From: Pseudovirgaria hyperparasitica
Lineage: Eukaryota > Ascomycota > Dothideomycetes > Acrospermales > Acrospermaceae
DNA length: 64,000 nucleotides
Reading direction: 5' to 3'
Assembly (NCBI RefSeq): GCF_010093815.1
Contig: NW_022985549.1
Coordinates: forward strand, 1,885,494-1,949,493
In this document: positions 1 through 9,669 of the stretch, piece after piece
Numbering within the stretch: position 1 is the first letter of the stretch
Layout: each line of letters starts with the position of its first letter
Notes under the pieces: generated by a model
Told to the model about the DNA's origin: nothing
What the model saw: only the letters and a program-made list of their open reading frames with translations
The model's database searches: none
Made by a program: the position numbers and the translations under genes

Positions 1-2178
1 GACAAATGGATCATCAGGTTGGTTGTGGGCACCAGACATCCATGCCGGTGTGACGCCGTTGTAAGCCATCTCACTGTTGCTGCGTTGGCTGCTGTCGACC
101 GAGCTGTTGCGATTGTGGCCTCGCATGGCACGCTTCTTCTTGTAACGACGGGCAATGAAGAACATGGCAGCACCGTAGGCAGCAACACCTCCAATGGCAG
201 CGAAAGCAATGCCGACACTGCTTGCAACGACAGGAGACTTGGAACCAGCACCTCCGTCCATGGTCCCACTATCGTCACCAGTGCCGGAAGGGTTGGTAGG
301 GTCTGCGCTGTAAGGGTTGTTCGGGCTACCGCTGTCCGGAAGTTCTCCAGCTTGCAGTGGGATCGCAGTATTGATGACGTTCATTAGGTCCGCGACAGGC
401 TGCACATCGTTACTGTAAAGAGCCGACCTGGGTGTGTGAAGATCAATGTTTAGCTTGTCAAACATGTCACTTGGAATGTAGAACATGACCAAGGTCGTAA
501 CGTAGCCCATAGTACCGGTGGTGTCGTAAGGTCGGATAGAGTTCATAACGACTTGACCGTCCTTAAGCTTCAAACCATCTTTAACACCCTGTCCGAGGAA
601 GGAGAAGATCTGCATCGGTGACTCCGAGTTCCGTACTACGAATGGATAGTTCAGTTCTCGTTTGAACCCAATCTGAACCAGTGTCGAGTTTGCTGGAGGA
701 GTCGCCATACCGCCAGGAGGCTGAATGACTTTGGGCATTTCGGTTGGGATTCCAGAGGGAGTTGGAACGGGCTCGGTTCCGGAAGGCGTCGGGTCCATCC
801 AGATTGAAGTCTCGATGATCTGAGAGGTCAACGAGTTGGTACCGACGGGTGTTTGGGTCAAGACAAAAGTGGGTTGGGCGGTAGTGGCAGGTGGCTCGGA
901 AGGAGTAGCTTCGGAGGGAGTAGCTCCGGTAGTGTAAGCTCCTGTTGGGGTCGCTTCAGTTGGGAGGCTGTCGGACGGAGTGGCCTTTGAAGGAGTTGCC
1001 CCGGAGGGTGTAGCGTCCGTTGGGCTGGCTCCAGTGGGAGTGGCATCAGATGGCGTGGCGTCCGATGGTGTAGCCACACTCGTGCCAGGAGTGGGAACTC
1101 CGGTGGGAACATCACTGACTCCAGTGGACGGGCCAGTAATGCCAGGCGTAGGGGTGCCACCGGTGATTGGTGTCAGTAAACTCGTGAGTCCGGAGACGAT
1201 TGATGGGATCAGACCGCCGTCAGAGGTTGGGGTAGGAGAAGTGCCAGTCTCGGGGTTTGTGTAGTCGGCTGTTGGCGATGGGCTGCCTGGAAGAAGGGTG
1301 TCCAGAATCGAGCTCAAACCAGGAATGAGACCGGAAGGTGCTTGACTTGGTTCTGTTCCGATTGCAGAACTGAGGCCGACCGTGATGTCGCCGGAAGTAG
1401 GTACAGGCTCTGGGGTGGGAGTCGGCGTCAGAATTGGAGTCAAGATTGGACTCAGAATAGGGTCTAGAAGGCCACTATCCTCTGGGGTCGGCGAAGGGGT
1501 TGCGTAAGAAGCCGGGACTCCTCCAGTCGTTCCTACATCTGTAGGAATAGGCGTGGCAATTGGCGTCTCGACAGGCGTCTCTGCAGTTGACGGCTGTGGT
1601 AAAAGGTTCGTCAATATAGGATCAAGGAGGCCGGCTGATGACTGAGCTGGTGTCTCGACTGGAGTTTCTCCGCCATCAGATGAGACGGGTGCTGTGGTCG
1701 GGGTGAGAGGGCTCTCTGGGACACCACCGGTTGATCCGACGCTGCTACTAGGGGTTGGTTTGGGCAGAAGGGGCGAAAGAACAGGGCCGAGTAGACCACC
1801 GTCTGATTGTGACGACGGTGCCTCTCCACCGGACGACGACGGCTGCTGAGAGCCTGAAGGGGCGTCCGAGGGAGAATCGGAAGGGTTGTTTGAGGGTTTA
1901 TCAGAAGGAGTGTTGGAGGGCTCATCAGGATTGAGATTTAGCAGATCAGACAAAAAGCCGCCTCCAGTTTGCCGCGTGGTGACCTCTGGTGAGGTAGATG
2001 GATAGGCCACGGCGGGCTCGGTCACGTTTGGAAACTGACGTTTGACATGCCTCGGGAAGTAGTACCGTGGTTGAGCAGCGGTGTTGACAGCGGGGGCAGC
2101 TTCGGCCGTGGTCAGAAGTGGACCACAAAGCGTGGCCACGGCGACCGACATGGCCCAAATGGTTGTTGTAGTGCGCAT
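1..2178 (-). CDS. MSB2: Msb2-like signalling mucin (3' end beyond window)
   Basis: The reading frame is open without interruption from the ATG at 2178 to the window edge, giving 726 residues so far and no intron. Residues 1-28 look like a signal peptide. Residues about 80-490 are a Ser/Thr/Pro-rich mucin stalk. It contains a leucine-rich motif of the GLLDPILSPLLP type about five times (near residues 127, 182, 235, 283 and 321) and a tract of ATPSD-like pentapeptides at about 369-428. A folded extracellular segment at about 497-601 has the LVQIGFKRELNYPFVV and VTTLVMFYIPSDMF elements typical of the Hkr1-Msb2 homology region. A single membrane helix at about 650-676 is followed by RRYKKKR and a short cytoplasmic tail. 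In fungi, Msb2 is a cleaved surface sensor acting upstream of Cdc42/Ste20 to control filamentation and stress MAP-kinase pathways. Family assignment is strong; the precise pathway here is inferred. Confidence 0.85.
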   Translation of the reverse strand, partial: MRTTTTIWAMSVAVATLCGPLLTTAEAAPAVNTAAQPRYYFPRHVKRQFPNVTEPAVAYPSTSPEVTTRQTGGGFLSDLLNLNPDEPSNTPSDKPSNNPSDSPSDAPSGSQQPSSSGGEAPSSQSDGGLLGPVLSPLLPKPTPSSSVGSTGGVPESPLTPTTAPVSSDGGETPVETPAQSSAGLLDPILTNLLPQPSTAETPVETPIATPIPTDVGTTGGVPASYATPSPTPEDSGLLDPILSPILTPILTPTPTPEPVPTSGDITVGLSSAIGTEPSQAPSGLIPGLSSILDTLLPGSPSPTADYTNPETGTSPTPTSDGGLIPSIVSGLTSLLTPITGGTPTPGITGPSTGVSDVPTGVPTPGTSVATPSDATPSDATPTGASPTDATPSGATPSKATPSDSLPTEATPTGAYTTGATPSEATPSEPPATTAQPTFVLTQTPVGTNSLTSQIIETSIWMDPTPSGTEPVPTPSGIPTEMPKVIQPPGGMATPPANSTLVQIGFKRELNYPFVVRNSESPMQIFSFLGQGVKDGLKLKDGQVVMNSIRPYDTTGTMGYVTTLVMFYIPSDMFDKLNIDLHTPRSALYSNDVQPVADLMNVINTAIPLQAGELPDSGSPNNPYSADPTNPSGTGDDSGTMDGGAGSKSPVVASSVGIAFAAIGGVAAYGAAMFFIARRYKKKRAMRGHNRNSSVDSSQRSNSEMAYNGVTPAWMSGAHNQPDDPFV

Positions 2179-2969
2179 TGTCTAGTAATTAAAATCCTAC
2201 TATTTTGGTGGTGGTACCGATGAAACGGGTAGGACGGTATAAGTCTGCATGGGTTAGGGTTTTGTGGTGAAAGAAGTCGAACGACGTACCCTTTCAAGTA
2301 TGGTATAAAAGAGTGAAACTGACGAGTCAGGGAACAATGAGTGGCTCTGATAAAGTGTGTTAGCAGAACTCTCTGGCTGCGCACAATACTGCGCGTCGAA
2401 TGGATGAGACGTACAGACTGACGGTGCAGCTATGATACCAACGCTTTCCGCGAAAAATGGCGCGCGACGTTACAGGGATCGATTTTCAAGACTACTAGCA
2501 ACACAACATCGTCCAAGCCGTAGAATGTAATGCGAGTAGGTCTAGAGCAGAGGCTGCGCGATAGTGATGCTCGTTGCAGGCACACAAAGGTCCACGAAGG
2601 CTGATGTTCAAAGTTGTGTGGTGTATCCTTGAGGACAAATGACGGGTCGATCAATTGTCTAATTCCAAACACAGCCAGCCAACAAGTACTGCAAGTAATT
2701 CTGATACCTTTTTCGCAAGCCAATGCCCCCTCGAACTGTGGTATCGATTGCGGATTGTAGGAAGAAAGCGAAGCGGAGATGGCGAGCGTTGGACAATCGA
2801 CCGAAATGAACGGCAGTCGGTTTCCTCGGCGAATTAAAGAATGGCAGTCCGATCAAGAAAACCTCCACGATAGATGTCGCAAAAGATCGAGAGGAACTGA
2901 AAGGTATCGCAACGATGCAAAGAGTGGCAGATGTTTTGAGCTTAACGAATGTGGGCCAGCGATTGAGTT

Positions 2970-3460
2970 GAGAGAAGACGCTGGAGGAGGAGGAGTAGGA
3001 GAAGGAGAAGGAAGAGGAGGCTCGAACGGCAGACTGGAGGCACTATAGGGAAAAAGCGAATGCAGTCGAAGCGGGAGAGGCTTAGTTAGTATCGAGCAGC
3101 TCAGTCGGGGCGGAATGGCGGAGGTAGAGGATGAAGGTAGTGAGAAAGGTAAGATGGCGGCGTAGTAGGAAGCGGAAGAGGAAAAGGGACAGCGGTAGTA
3201 GCAAGGTGGAGGTAGTAGTGTGGTGGTAGTATGTAGGGAGCGCAGGTAAGTGACAAGACAGGAACGGGCAGTAGTGAGCAGTGGGTTGAGATGAGAATTC
3301 TTCTTTTGGGGGGGGGGAGGGGGTGTGCGAGGTGCGAGAGGTGCGAGGGAGGGCGGCGTAGGGAGCAACAGAGGGAACAGCAGAGGGAGCAATACAGTAA
3401 TTAGCGGGTGGACGGTGGGTAGACGGTAGCAGGACGGCGGGCGTTCCAGCTGCCAAACGA
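2970..3460. repeat. Purine-rich strand-asymmetric block with a G run
   Basis: The plus strand is mostly A and G for several hundred bases, with repeated GGAG, GAAG and GTAG units and an uninterrupted G tract at about 3308-3326. On the minus strand, the direction of MSB2 transcription, this is a CT-rich track. CT-rich tracks are common in fungal promoters and leaders. The spurious proline- and serine-rich minus-strand frames here come from this composition. Confidence 0.6.
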
Positions 3461-3899
3461 CCTCAACTGGGCAAGGCGCGCGTATATGTTAGACTGGCTA
3501 CCTAGCTAGTGGCTTTTTAAGAAGCAGTCATGGGTTTCCCAACTGGTGGTAGCCAACCCACCTTAGAGAGGAGCCACCTATCACCTTAAGGGCAGATTAT
3601 CTACTCACCTACAGTACTAAGGTATCATGTAAGGTATACATACATACATATCTACGCAAACACGCCGACTGACAGCACATTTCTCCCTCATCTTCATCGT
3701 CAACGTCAACGTCAATGCCCTTACCTATGTGGCCACCATCAATCCCTCTACTGTATCTGTCAATCTTGCAAAGACATGCCATGCTCACCCAACTTCCAAT
3801 ACCAGACTCCCTGCATTAGCTACATACGCCCACAAACAAGGGCAGCCGCACTTGCAACCGCGCGCAGGGATGGTGAGAGCAAAGACAGCAAGCAGAGTC

Positions 3900-3967
3900 A
3901 GAGTCAGAGTTGGATCAGAGTCAGAGTTGGATCAGAGTCAGAGTTGGATCAGAGTCAGAGTTGGATC
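3900..3967. repeat. Four tandem copies of a 17-bp unit
   Basis: The unit agagtcagagttggatc occurs four times head to tail with no differences (3900-3916, 3917-3933, 3934-3950, 3951-3967). Partial agagtca and gtcagtcagtcag units flank it on both sides. Perfect identity implies recent expansion or homogenisation. Confidence 0.95.
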
Positions 3968-6742
3968 AGAGTCAGATTAGAGTCAGAGTCAGTCAGTCAG
4001 AGTATATTAGCAGACATTCTTCACCTGCAGCTTGCAGACAGACTGTGCCTCTTTATTCCGCGCATGCACGACTCGTTGTTCAATGTCTTCAATCTTTGAA
4101 GCCTGAAAGGCATGTTGTTGGAGCTCTGGCCCAGCACTCCTTGCGTGATAGCTCAGCCGCGAGACAACAGATCAATTTGGCTAAAGCAAATTGCACGTCT
4201 TAATTAGTATTAGTTAGGACATCGGATGAGCTGGATTTCGCGAGCATGAGGCTGGAACAGGTCAATAGTCTTGTCGACCGTCGAGTTATGCGAGGTGATG
4301 GGATGGATGCAAGTAAGTTCGATAGTTCGCAGGCGTCCTGGACGGTCTCGGATTGGGAGCAGTGGACTGGCTCCTTAGACATGCTAGCTCAGGTACAGCC
4401 AGCCCGAAAGTAGACTCCAGAATGCATCTGCATCACATCCCCCCAGACATCCACGACCGTCGACGGGCATTTTCCCACGATGCATCCGACTTTAGCCAAC
4501 ATTATAGCCCTCATTCTCCGACCGGTCAGTGGGGCTTTGGGCTTTCTTGCGTGGCATTCGCGGCATATTTTCTTTGTTGGCCGTGGGCGTCTCGCTGTTC
4601 AGTGACTAAACAATCAACATCATCTGGCGTACAACACAACACTGGGCATTTCCTCTCTCCTCATCATGACAGATATGCTGAATACCTATGACAGATGGAT
4701 GTGCGCCATACTTATTTTTGTGGAGGAGGAGCAGCAGTCGGTTTGCGGGCACCGTTGAAGCACGGCGGGGCGGTACAAGGAGGACCCAGGCAGCCCAAAG
4801 CAGAGGGGAATAGGGATTCCTGGAGAAGGAGGAAAGGGGAAATCTCATCAACCAACAGCACAGCCAGCAAGTACCCAGCACCACTTGCACTGAGAACCAG
4901 GCACAAGGCACCAGGCAGAAGACAAGACAAGACCAAACAAGACTATACAAGGGACGGCCATGTGCAATTTCAGCATCCAATTAATTAAACCTTGGTTCCT
5001 GCATCCTTGCCTTGGGTCTGACTGGTTGCATTCGCGTCTGGGCAACTGTCCAAGACTTCCAAGGCGGCGCCAGGGGCCCTGTTTCGCGCCCACAACAAAC
5101 TGCAAGACTTTGGGGGGGGCTTATTAGCGCAGCCACGCAATATCCCTCCGCCATATCCTGTTGTCACTGTCTACGCGGGCCATCATTCTCACACTCCCTA
5201 GCGGACAGTACGTATTTGTTATTCATTGCTGGTTAGTCGCTTTGCGCGTGAAAGTTCGGACAGCTCATCATCATCATATTTGCCACTTTTCCGGCCATGT
5301 CATCGAGGGGGAGAGAAGTTAGAACTGAGAAGACTATCCTATCCCCTCTCCTTCTCAGCTGACCAGCCTGTGCCCTGACCACTGGCAGTGAGCGATTGTG
5401 TGTGACGCTGGCAGGGGCTGTTGGCTGCTTGTGCTTTGCTTGTGCTTGCGGTCTATTCCAGATTCCAACGTTGCGCTACCGTGGGAGAGAACACACTCCC
5501 TGTCCCCAGATGGTTGTCGTACACTGTACACAGAACTGGACACTGGACACTAATTAGGCTGGACACTGTGCTGCTGGTGAGAATCAGTTAATGACCGTCT
5601 GTGTCGACTGCTCGGCGTGCCCTTCTGGAACCGTCATCGTCTTGGTCTAGTTCTTCGTCGCCGTCTCCTGACAGAAAGCACTAGAGGCGCTGACATTGCT
5701 TAGACTTTGGCTCTCTGGAACTCTGTTTGGTGATGCCAATGAACAAACGGATGAATGAATGAAAGAAGCAATGAATGAATATTCGATCTCGTGGCGGCAC
5801 AGCATCTAATAATTAATCATATCAGGCTGGCCATCCATTATTATTACCTATTTTCTAGGAACGAACGATTCAAGAAACCTTTTTGCTAGGTATGTACTCT
5901 ACTCGTGCATCCTCCCTGCTCCGAATAAACTCCCCCGCTACGCCCCCCGTTTCCGGAATCCGCTAAATACTAACTATCTTACTCCCTTACCACCTTCTTG
6001 TCTGCCGAAATTAAAATCTCATTTCCAAATTCCTCCTCGTGCGTTCTGCCGATCCCGAGAATGAATCTGTAACATATCAGATTTCCCTCGTTTTGGGTTC
6101 TCTGGATCGTCCTTTTCTATTTTTGTGACATGCCTTTAATGGCACATTTTTGGCTGTTTATCGATTGTGCGCGCTTTTTTTGGACGTTCATTTCGCGTCT
6201 TTGCGTCGAACAGCTGTTTGTTCACTTTCGCCTTGGCCGTACACCTCTCTCCTCTTACTCTTACCATTCGCGATGTTATTCATGCTTCATCATCATCAAG
6301 TCAATCCATTCCATCCATGTTTTCAGAAATTACATACCTCTCATCTCCAAGAGATTAAAAATCAATCAATCCGGCGGTTCGTTCCCACCTTGCCTCCACA
6401 TCGCTCGAACACCCATCCCCCTACTTACTTCCTCACGCGCCGTTTCAGGATGCTGTAGCGTCCTGCGTACCATGTCGTGCAGACTCGCTCTGTCTCTCTC
6501 TCTACTCTGTCTTTCTGTCTCTTGTTCCGCTCTCTAGAGTCTATAGACTCTAGATTCTCGCCTTCTTCTTTGACGTCTAAACGGATCCGTCGCCTCGTGT
6601 CACCACCTTCACCACCCCGAGCCAGTATCGGGCTCTTTCCGCGATGTGACGGGCTACTGTACGACATCTCACCTCTTGCGCGCCCGTTCTCGGTCGAGCG
6701 AGTGGGCGAACACACAGCTTGTGCTCGCCCAGTTCTTCTTTC

Positions 6743-6828
6743 ATCCATCCCATCCATCCATCCATCCATCCATCCATCCATCCCTAGCCGTTCATTCATA
6801 CATACATACGTACGTACGTACGTACGAC
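6743..6828. repeat. CATC and ACGT microsatellites
   Basis: A (CATC)n tract at about 6743-6785 is followed by CATT/CATA units and then a (TACG)n tract to about 6828. Open frames crossing it in several phases, reading HPSIHPSI or DGWMDGWM, are artefacts of the tetranucleotide repeat. Confidence 0.9.
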
Positions 6829-7239
6829 CAGCAATCCGATCCCAACGAACAGAATTACAAAATCGTATCAACCATCACAATCCGCCCGTCTTCATCATCC
6901 AGTCATCCATATCTCATCTACGTAAACACATTAAATAACAGCAGTACCACCACACCCCCACAATCAATCCCCCAGCCCCACTCCCTTCGATCATATTCCA
7001 GAAGCCACACAACCTGAAACAAGGGGGACCACTTGGCTCTAAATCCCTCGCCCCCGCTATGTATAGTCGCGCAACCTTTCGCAGTTGCGATTGCGTGACT
7101 GTGCTGGACTGTGCTGGACTGGACCGGACTTGTGATTGTGATTGTGATTTTGATTGGGTGTGGTGGTGTGTGAACGCTTGCTCTGTGCTGATAGGTGTGT
7201 CTTGTGGGTTTATTGGTGTCTTTTGTGTGTCTTTCTGTG

Positions 7240-7275
7240 TGCTGCTGCCGCTGCTGCTGCTGCTGCTGCTGCTGC
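7240..7275. repeat. (CTG)n trinucleotide repeat
   Basis: About twelve GCT/CTG triplets with one GCC interruption near the left end. No supported coding frame spans it. Confidence 0.9.
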
Positions 7276-7439
7276 GGATACGTGCTGGTGATGCGAAGAC
7301 TATGGCATGCTCCACCACCCAACTGTGGGCCTTGAGATCAGTCACATTGAAGTTGATAAAACTCATATCTGCGCATACATGTGAAGTCACTTATCCTGCA
7401 TATCTGCATATCGGTCTGATCTTGATTAGATAAAGACGG

Positions 7440-7680
7440 TGACCAACGGCTTAGTAGTAGTTTATTCTATCATAGAATATACTCTATTATTCTATCTAGC
7501 TATACTACTATCTATCTATTCTGTTCTTATAGGGTCTATCTATTTTCTTTTATATTATATGAATCATATATATATTGATGAATTTTACCATGTTAAATCA
7601 ACCTGAAACTAAGCCAGTAGTAATTAGTTCATTTAGTAGGGCTTGCCTCCACCTGTTATTGACTAGCGTTGCCTATGAAC
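7440..7680. other. AT-rich segment left of the kinase-like gene
   Basis: Sequence dominated by TA, CTA and TAT steps, clearly different from the GC-richer DNA to its left. With the similar segment at 8940-9830 it brackets the kinase-fold gene at 7927-8802. No terminal repeats or coding remnants were recognised. Confidence 0.5.
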
Positions 7681-7926
7681 CAATCGCCTCTCGTGTGCTG
7701 ATTTGGAGTGATCAACGATATTGAACTTTTTGACTTCAACCCGTCAGTTCCGCCAGTTTCGATTCCGCCGCCTCGCCCATGCCAAATTCCTGACGTCTCG
7801 TAGGATCAGTAGAGCGTATCCCGGTTTGATCCCTTCCACTCCCGACTGTATCCTGCCATCGCAGCCTGCCCTCCTTCGGCGAATCCGAAGCTGATTTCAT
7901 ACAAGAAGAAGAATACGAATGCTGCA

Positions 7927-8802
7927 ATGTTTGGGCTCGCTCAATGTGCGCTAGGGTTTGCTCGAAGTGTCGTCCTCTGGCTTACTAGAAATATTCGGTG
8001 GCTTGCTGCGGCTGGAATAAACTGGCCTACCTATCGAATCGACGCTCCGCTTGTAAAGTCTCTTGAAGACCTGCAGACACATTGCAATCATAACACGATC
8101 GATGGCGATGGCAATATAGAGTTTTCGTACTCTACATTCTCCTTTATCACCAAGGAACATACCGTCTATTGCGGCCGATCATTAGTGAAGAAGCTCACTC
8201 TTGAGATTGTTAATGAGAGTTTGGAACTGGTTGCTGATAAGGACGTGTATCCAGAAGCGCCGTCACATATAACAAGGGTTACGACGATAGGCAGCGGTGC
8301 CTTTATTAAAGGGCCAGCACTCACATTTTACGAGGAACTCAGAGGCTCAGAGAAGATAGCACAGATACTCTTACAGGAAGCTGAGATGCTAGAGCAAATA
8401 CAGCGTAACCCCCACCCTAATATTATTCGGTATCATGGCTGCCAGGTCTATCGAGGTCGTATTACTGGCCTGGTTTTAGAACGTTATCCTTTCACACTGG
8501 AGGAACGAATGCGTAATGGTGGCGGTGATCTCAACTTGGCAGTAGGCTTTGACGGACTGAAGTCTGGGGTAATGCACCTCCATTCTCTCGGGCTTGCTCA
8601 CAACGATATTAAGGCGAGCAACGTTATGGTTGGTATGGACGGCGCATGGATCCTGGTAGATATTGGCTCTTGCCGGCCATTCGGCGATCATCTCATTATG
8701 GCACGTCAACCAGAGTGGGAGACTTCATCACAACAGCATGACACGGATGCACTAAGTGAACCTTGGAGTTGGCTAATGGATCGCAAGGCAACAAGCGTTT
8801 GA
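7927..8802 (+). CDS. Small protein-kinase-fold protein, possibly truncated
   Basis: An intronless frame of 291 residues. Residues 1-115 carry a hydrophobic start and a poorly conserved N-terminal region. The kinase fold begins with the glycine loop IGSGAF (121-126) and a likely strand-3 lysine in FIKGP (K128). Helix C may be the QEAEMLEQI segment (150-158), followed by HPNIIRYHGC (163-172). The catalytic loop HNDIKASN (225-232) keeps the Asp and Asn, and DIGS (245-248) stands in for DFG. After the activation segment only about 40 residues remain, so most of the C-lobe helices F to I are absent. It resembles the expanded, fast-evolving kinase-like families of filamentous ascomycetes. It lies alone between AT-rich segments, suggesting an accessory gene. 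It could be an active minimal kinase, a pseudokinase or a decayed copy; the sequence does not decide. Confidence 0.6.
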   Translation: MFGLAQCALGFARSVVLWLTRNIRWLAAAGINWPTYRIDAPLVKSLEDLQTHCNHNTIDGDGNIEFSYSTFSFITKEHTVYCGRSLVKKLTLEIVNESLELVADKDVYPEAPSHITRVTTIGSGAFIKGPALTFYEELRGSEKIAQILLQEAEMLEQIQRNPHPNIIRYHGCQVYRGRITGLVLERYPFTLEERMRNGGGDLNLAVGFDGLKSGVMHLHSLGLAHNDIKASNVMVGMDGAWILVDIGSCRPFGDHLIMARQPEWETSSQQHDTDALSEPWSWLMDRKATSV

Positions 8803-9281
8803 GTGGAGGCCGGTCTGAATTGCAGTTGCTGTCGACCACAGTCACTTCTCTTCTGATATCACTGCCAGTGACCTGGATGATATACGTGCTTCTTCGATGA
8901 CACCTTATCTTCATTAGCTTCTTCAGCAATAGCTGCTAGATACGACGCACATGATAATAGCCTGTAGAAAACAACCTGGTGATTAGGGTTATCTGAATAA
9001 TTTTAAGGTTATTCGATATAGCTAAGGTGGTTCGGAAGATGTTGAGAGATGCATATCTATCTACTTTTATACTATAGCCTACGCTCTTAGGGCGTGTTAG
9101 ATAAGAAGGCCTAGATATAATCTAAGTATAAGCTTAGACTAGTACTCTATGTATAGTTAACGGAATTGGTATACTAGATTATTGAAGCCTACGTACGTAC
9201 GTTAGATAGAGTATAGTTTCTTAGAATATTATATCTAGAGAGGGTTATAGATATACTACTAGCGTTAGAGTAGAAGAGTCG

Positions 9282-9375
9282 AATATAGATATAGATATAG
9301 ATATGGATATAGATATAGATATAGATATAGATATAGACATAGATATAGATATAGATATAGATGTAGATATAGATA
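9282..9375. repeat. (ATAGAT)n hexanucleotide tract
   Basis: About fifteen ATAGAT units with a few single-base variants (ATGGAT, ACATAG, ATGTAG) inside the AT-rich island. Apparent minus-strand peptides of alternating Tyr and Ile or Leu are artefacts of it. Confidence 0.9.
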
Positions 9376-9625
9376 GCTACGATAATAGATATCGCGGTCA
9401 TGTATTATACTACTAGTACTTCTTCTACTTCTCTTATATACGTATGGTTTTAGTGTACATAGATAGTAATATACCTTATACCACGAGAGAATCTTCAAAC
9501 TAGTATAAGTACACGTCCGGTTCAATAACTATGTATGCTAAGTTATATAATAAACCACGAACCATTCCTTGACCGAGCTCTAGCATAGAGAATCTTATGT
9601 CCCTATATATGATATGTAGTAGCGT

Positions 9626-9669
9626 AGCATAGTATGATAAATATTGAAGCATAGTATGATAAATATTGA
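9626..9669. repeat. Two tandem copies of a 22-bp unit
   Basis: A 22-bp unit starting agcatagtatgat occurs at 9626-9647 and again, identical, at 9648-9669. The start of a third copy follows. Confidence 0.85.

Larger units (their letters stand above)
2179..7926. other. 5.7 kb non-coding stretch upstream of MSB2
   Basis: No convincing gene was found on either strand. All open frames here are short, low-complexity, or read through simple repeats. The stretch holds a purine-rich block near 2970-3460, a 17-bp tandem repeat at 3900-3967, several microsatellites, and an AT-rich piece at 7440-7680. The first kilobases probably contain the promoter and 5' leader of MSB2, which is transcribed leftwards. 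Pyrimidine-rich runs around 5900-6540 resemble a fungal promoter or leader, but no rightward gene follows them closely. Confidence 0.6.

Noticed and set aside
19-387. Plus-strand frame of 122 codons at the left edge
   Set aside because: It is antisense to the membrane helix and tail of MSB2, whose frame is continuous and matches the family.
858-1264. Overlapping frames on both strands rich in Pro, Leu, Val and Gly
   Set aside because: They are out-of-frame readings of the Msb2 pentapeptide repeats.
2853-3456. Two minus-strand frames of 124 and 179 codons rich in Ser, Pro and Leu
   Set aside because: They are products of the CT-rich strand composition, without conserved motifs or a plausible start context.
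6425-6938. Frames of about 150 codons on both strands
   Set aside because: They read through the CATC and TACG microsatellites on both strands; low-complexity artefacts.
9189-9525. Tyr/Ile- and Tyr/Leu-rich minus-strand peptides
   Set aside because: Direct translation of the ATAGAT hexamer tract.
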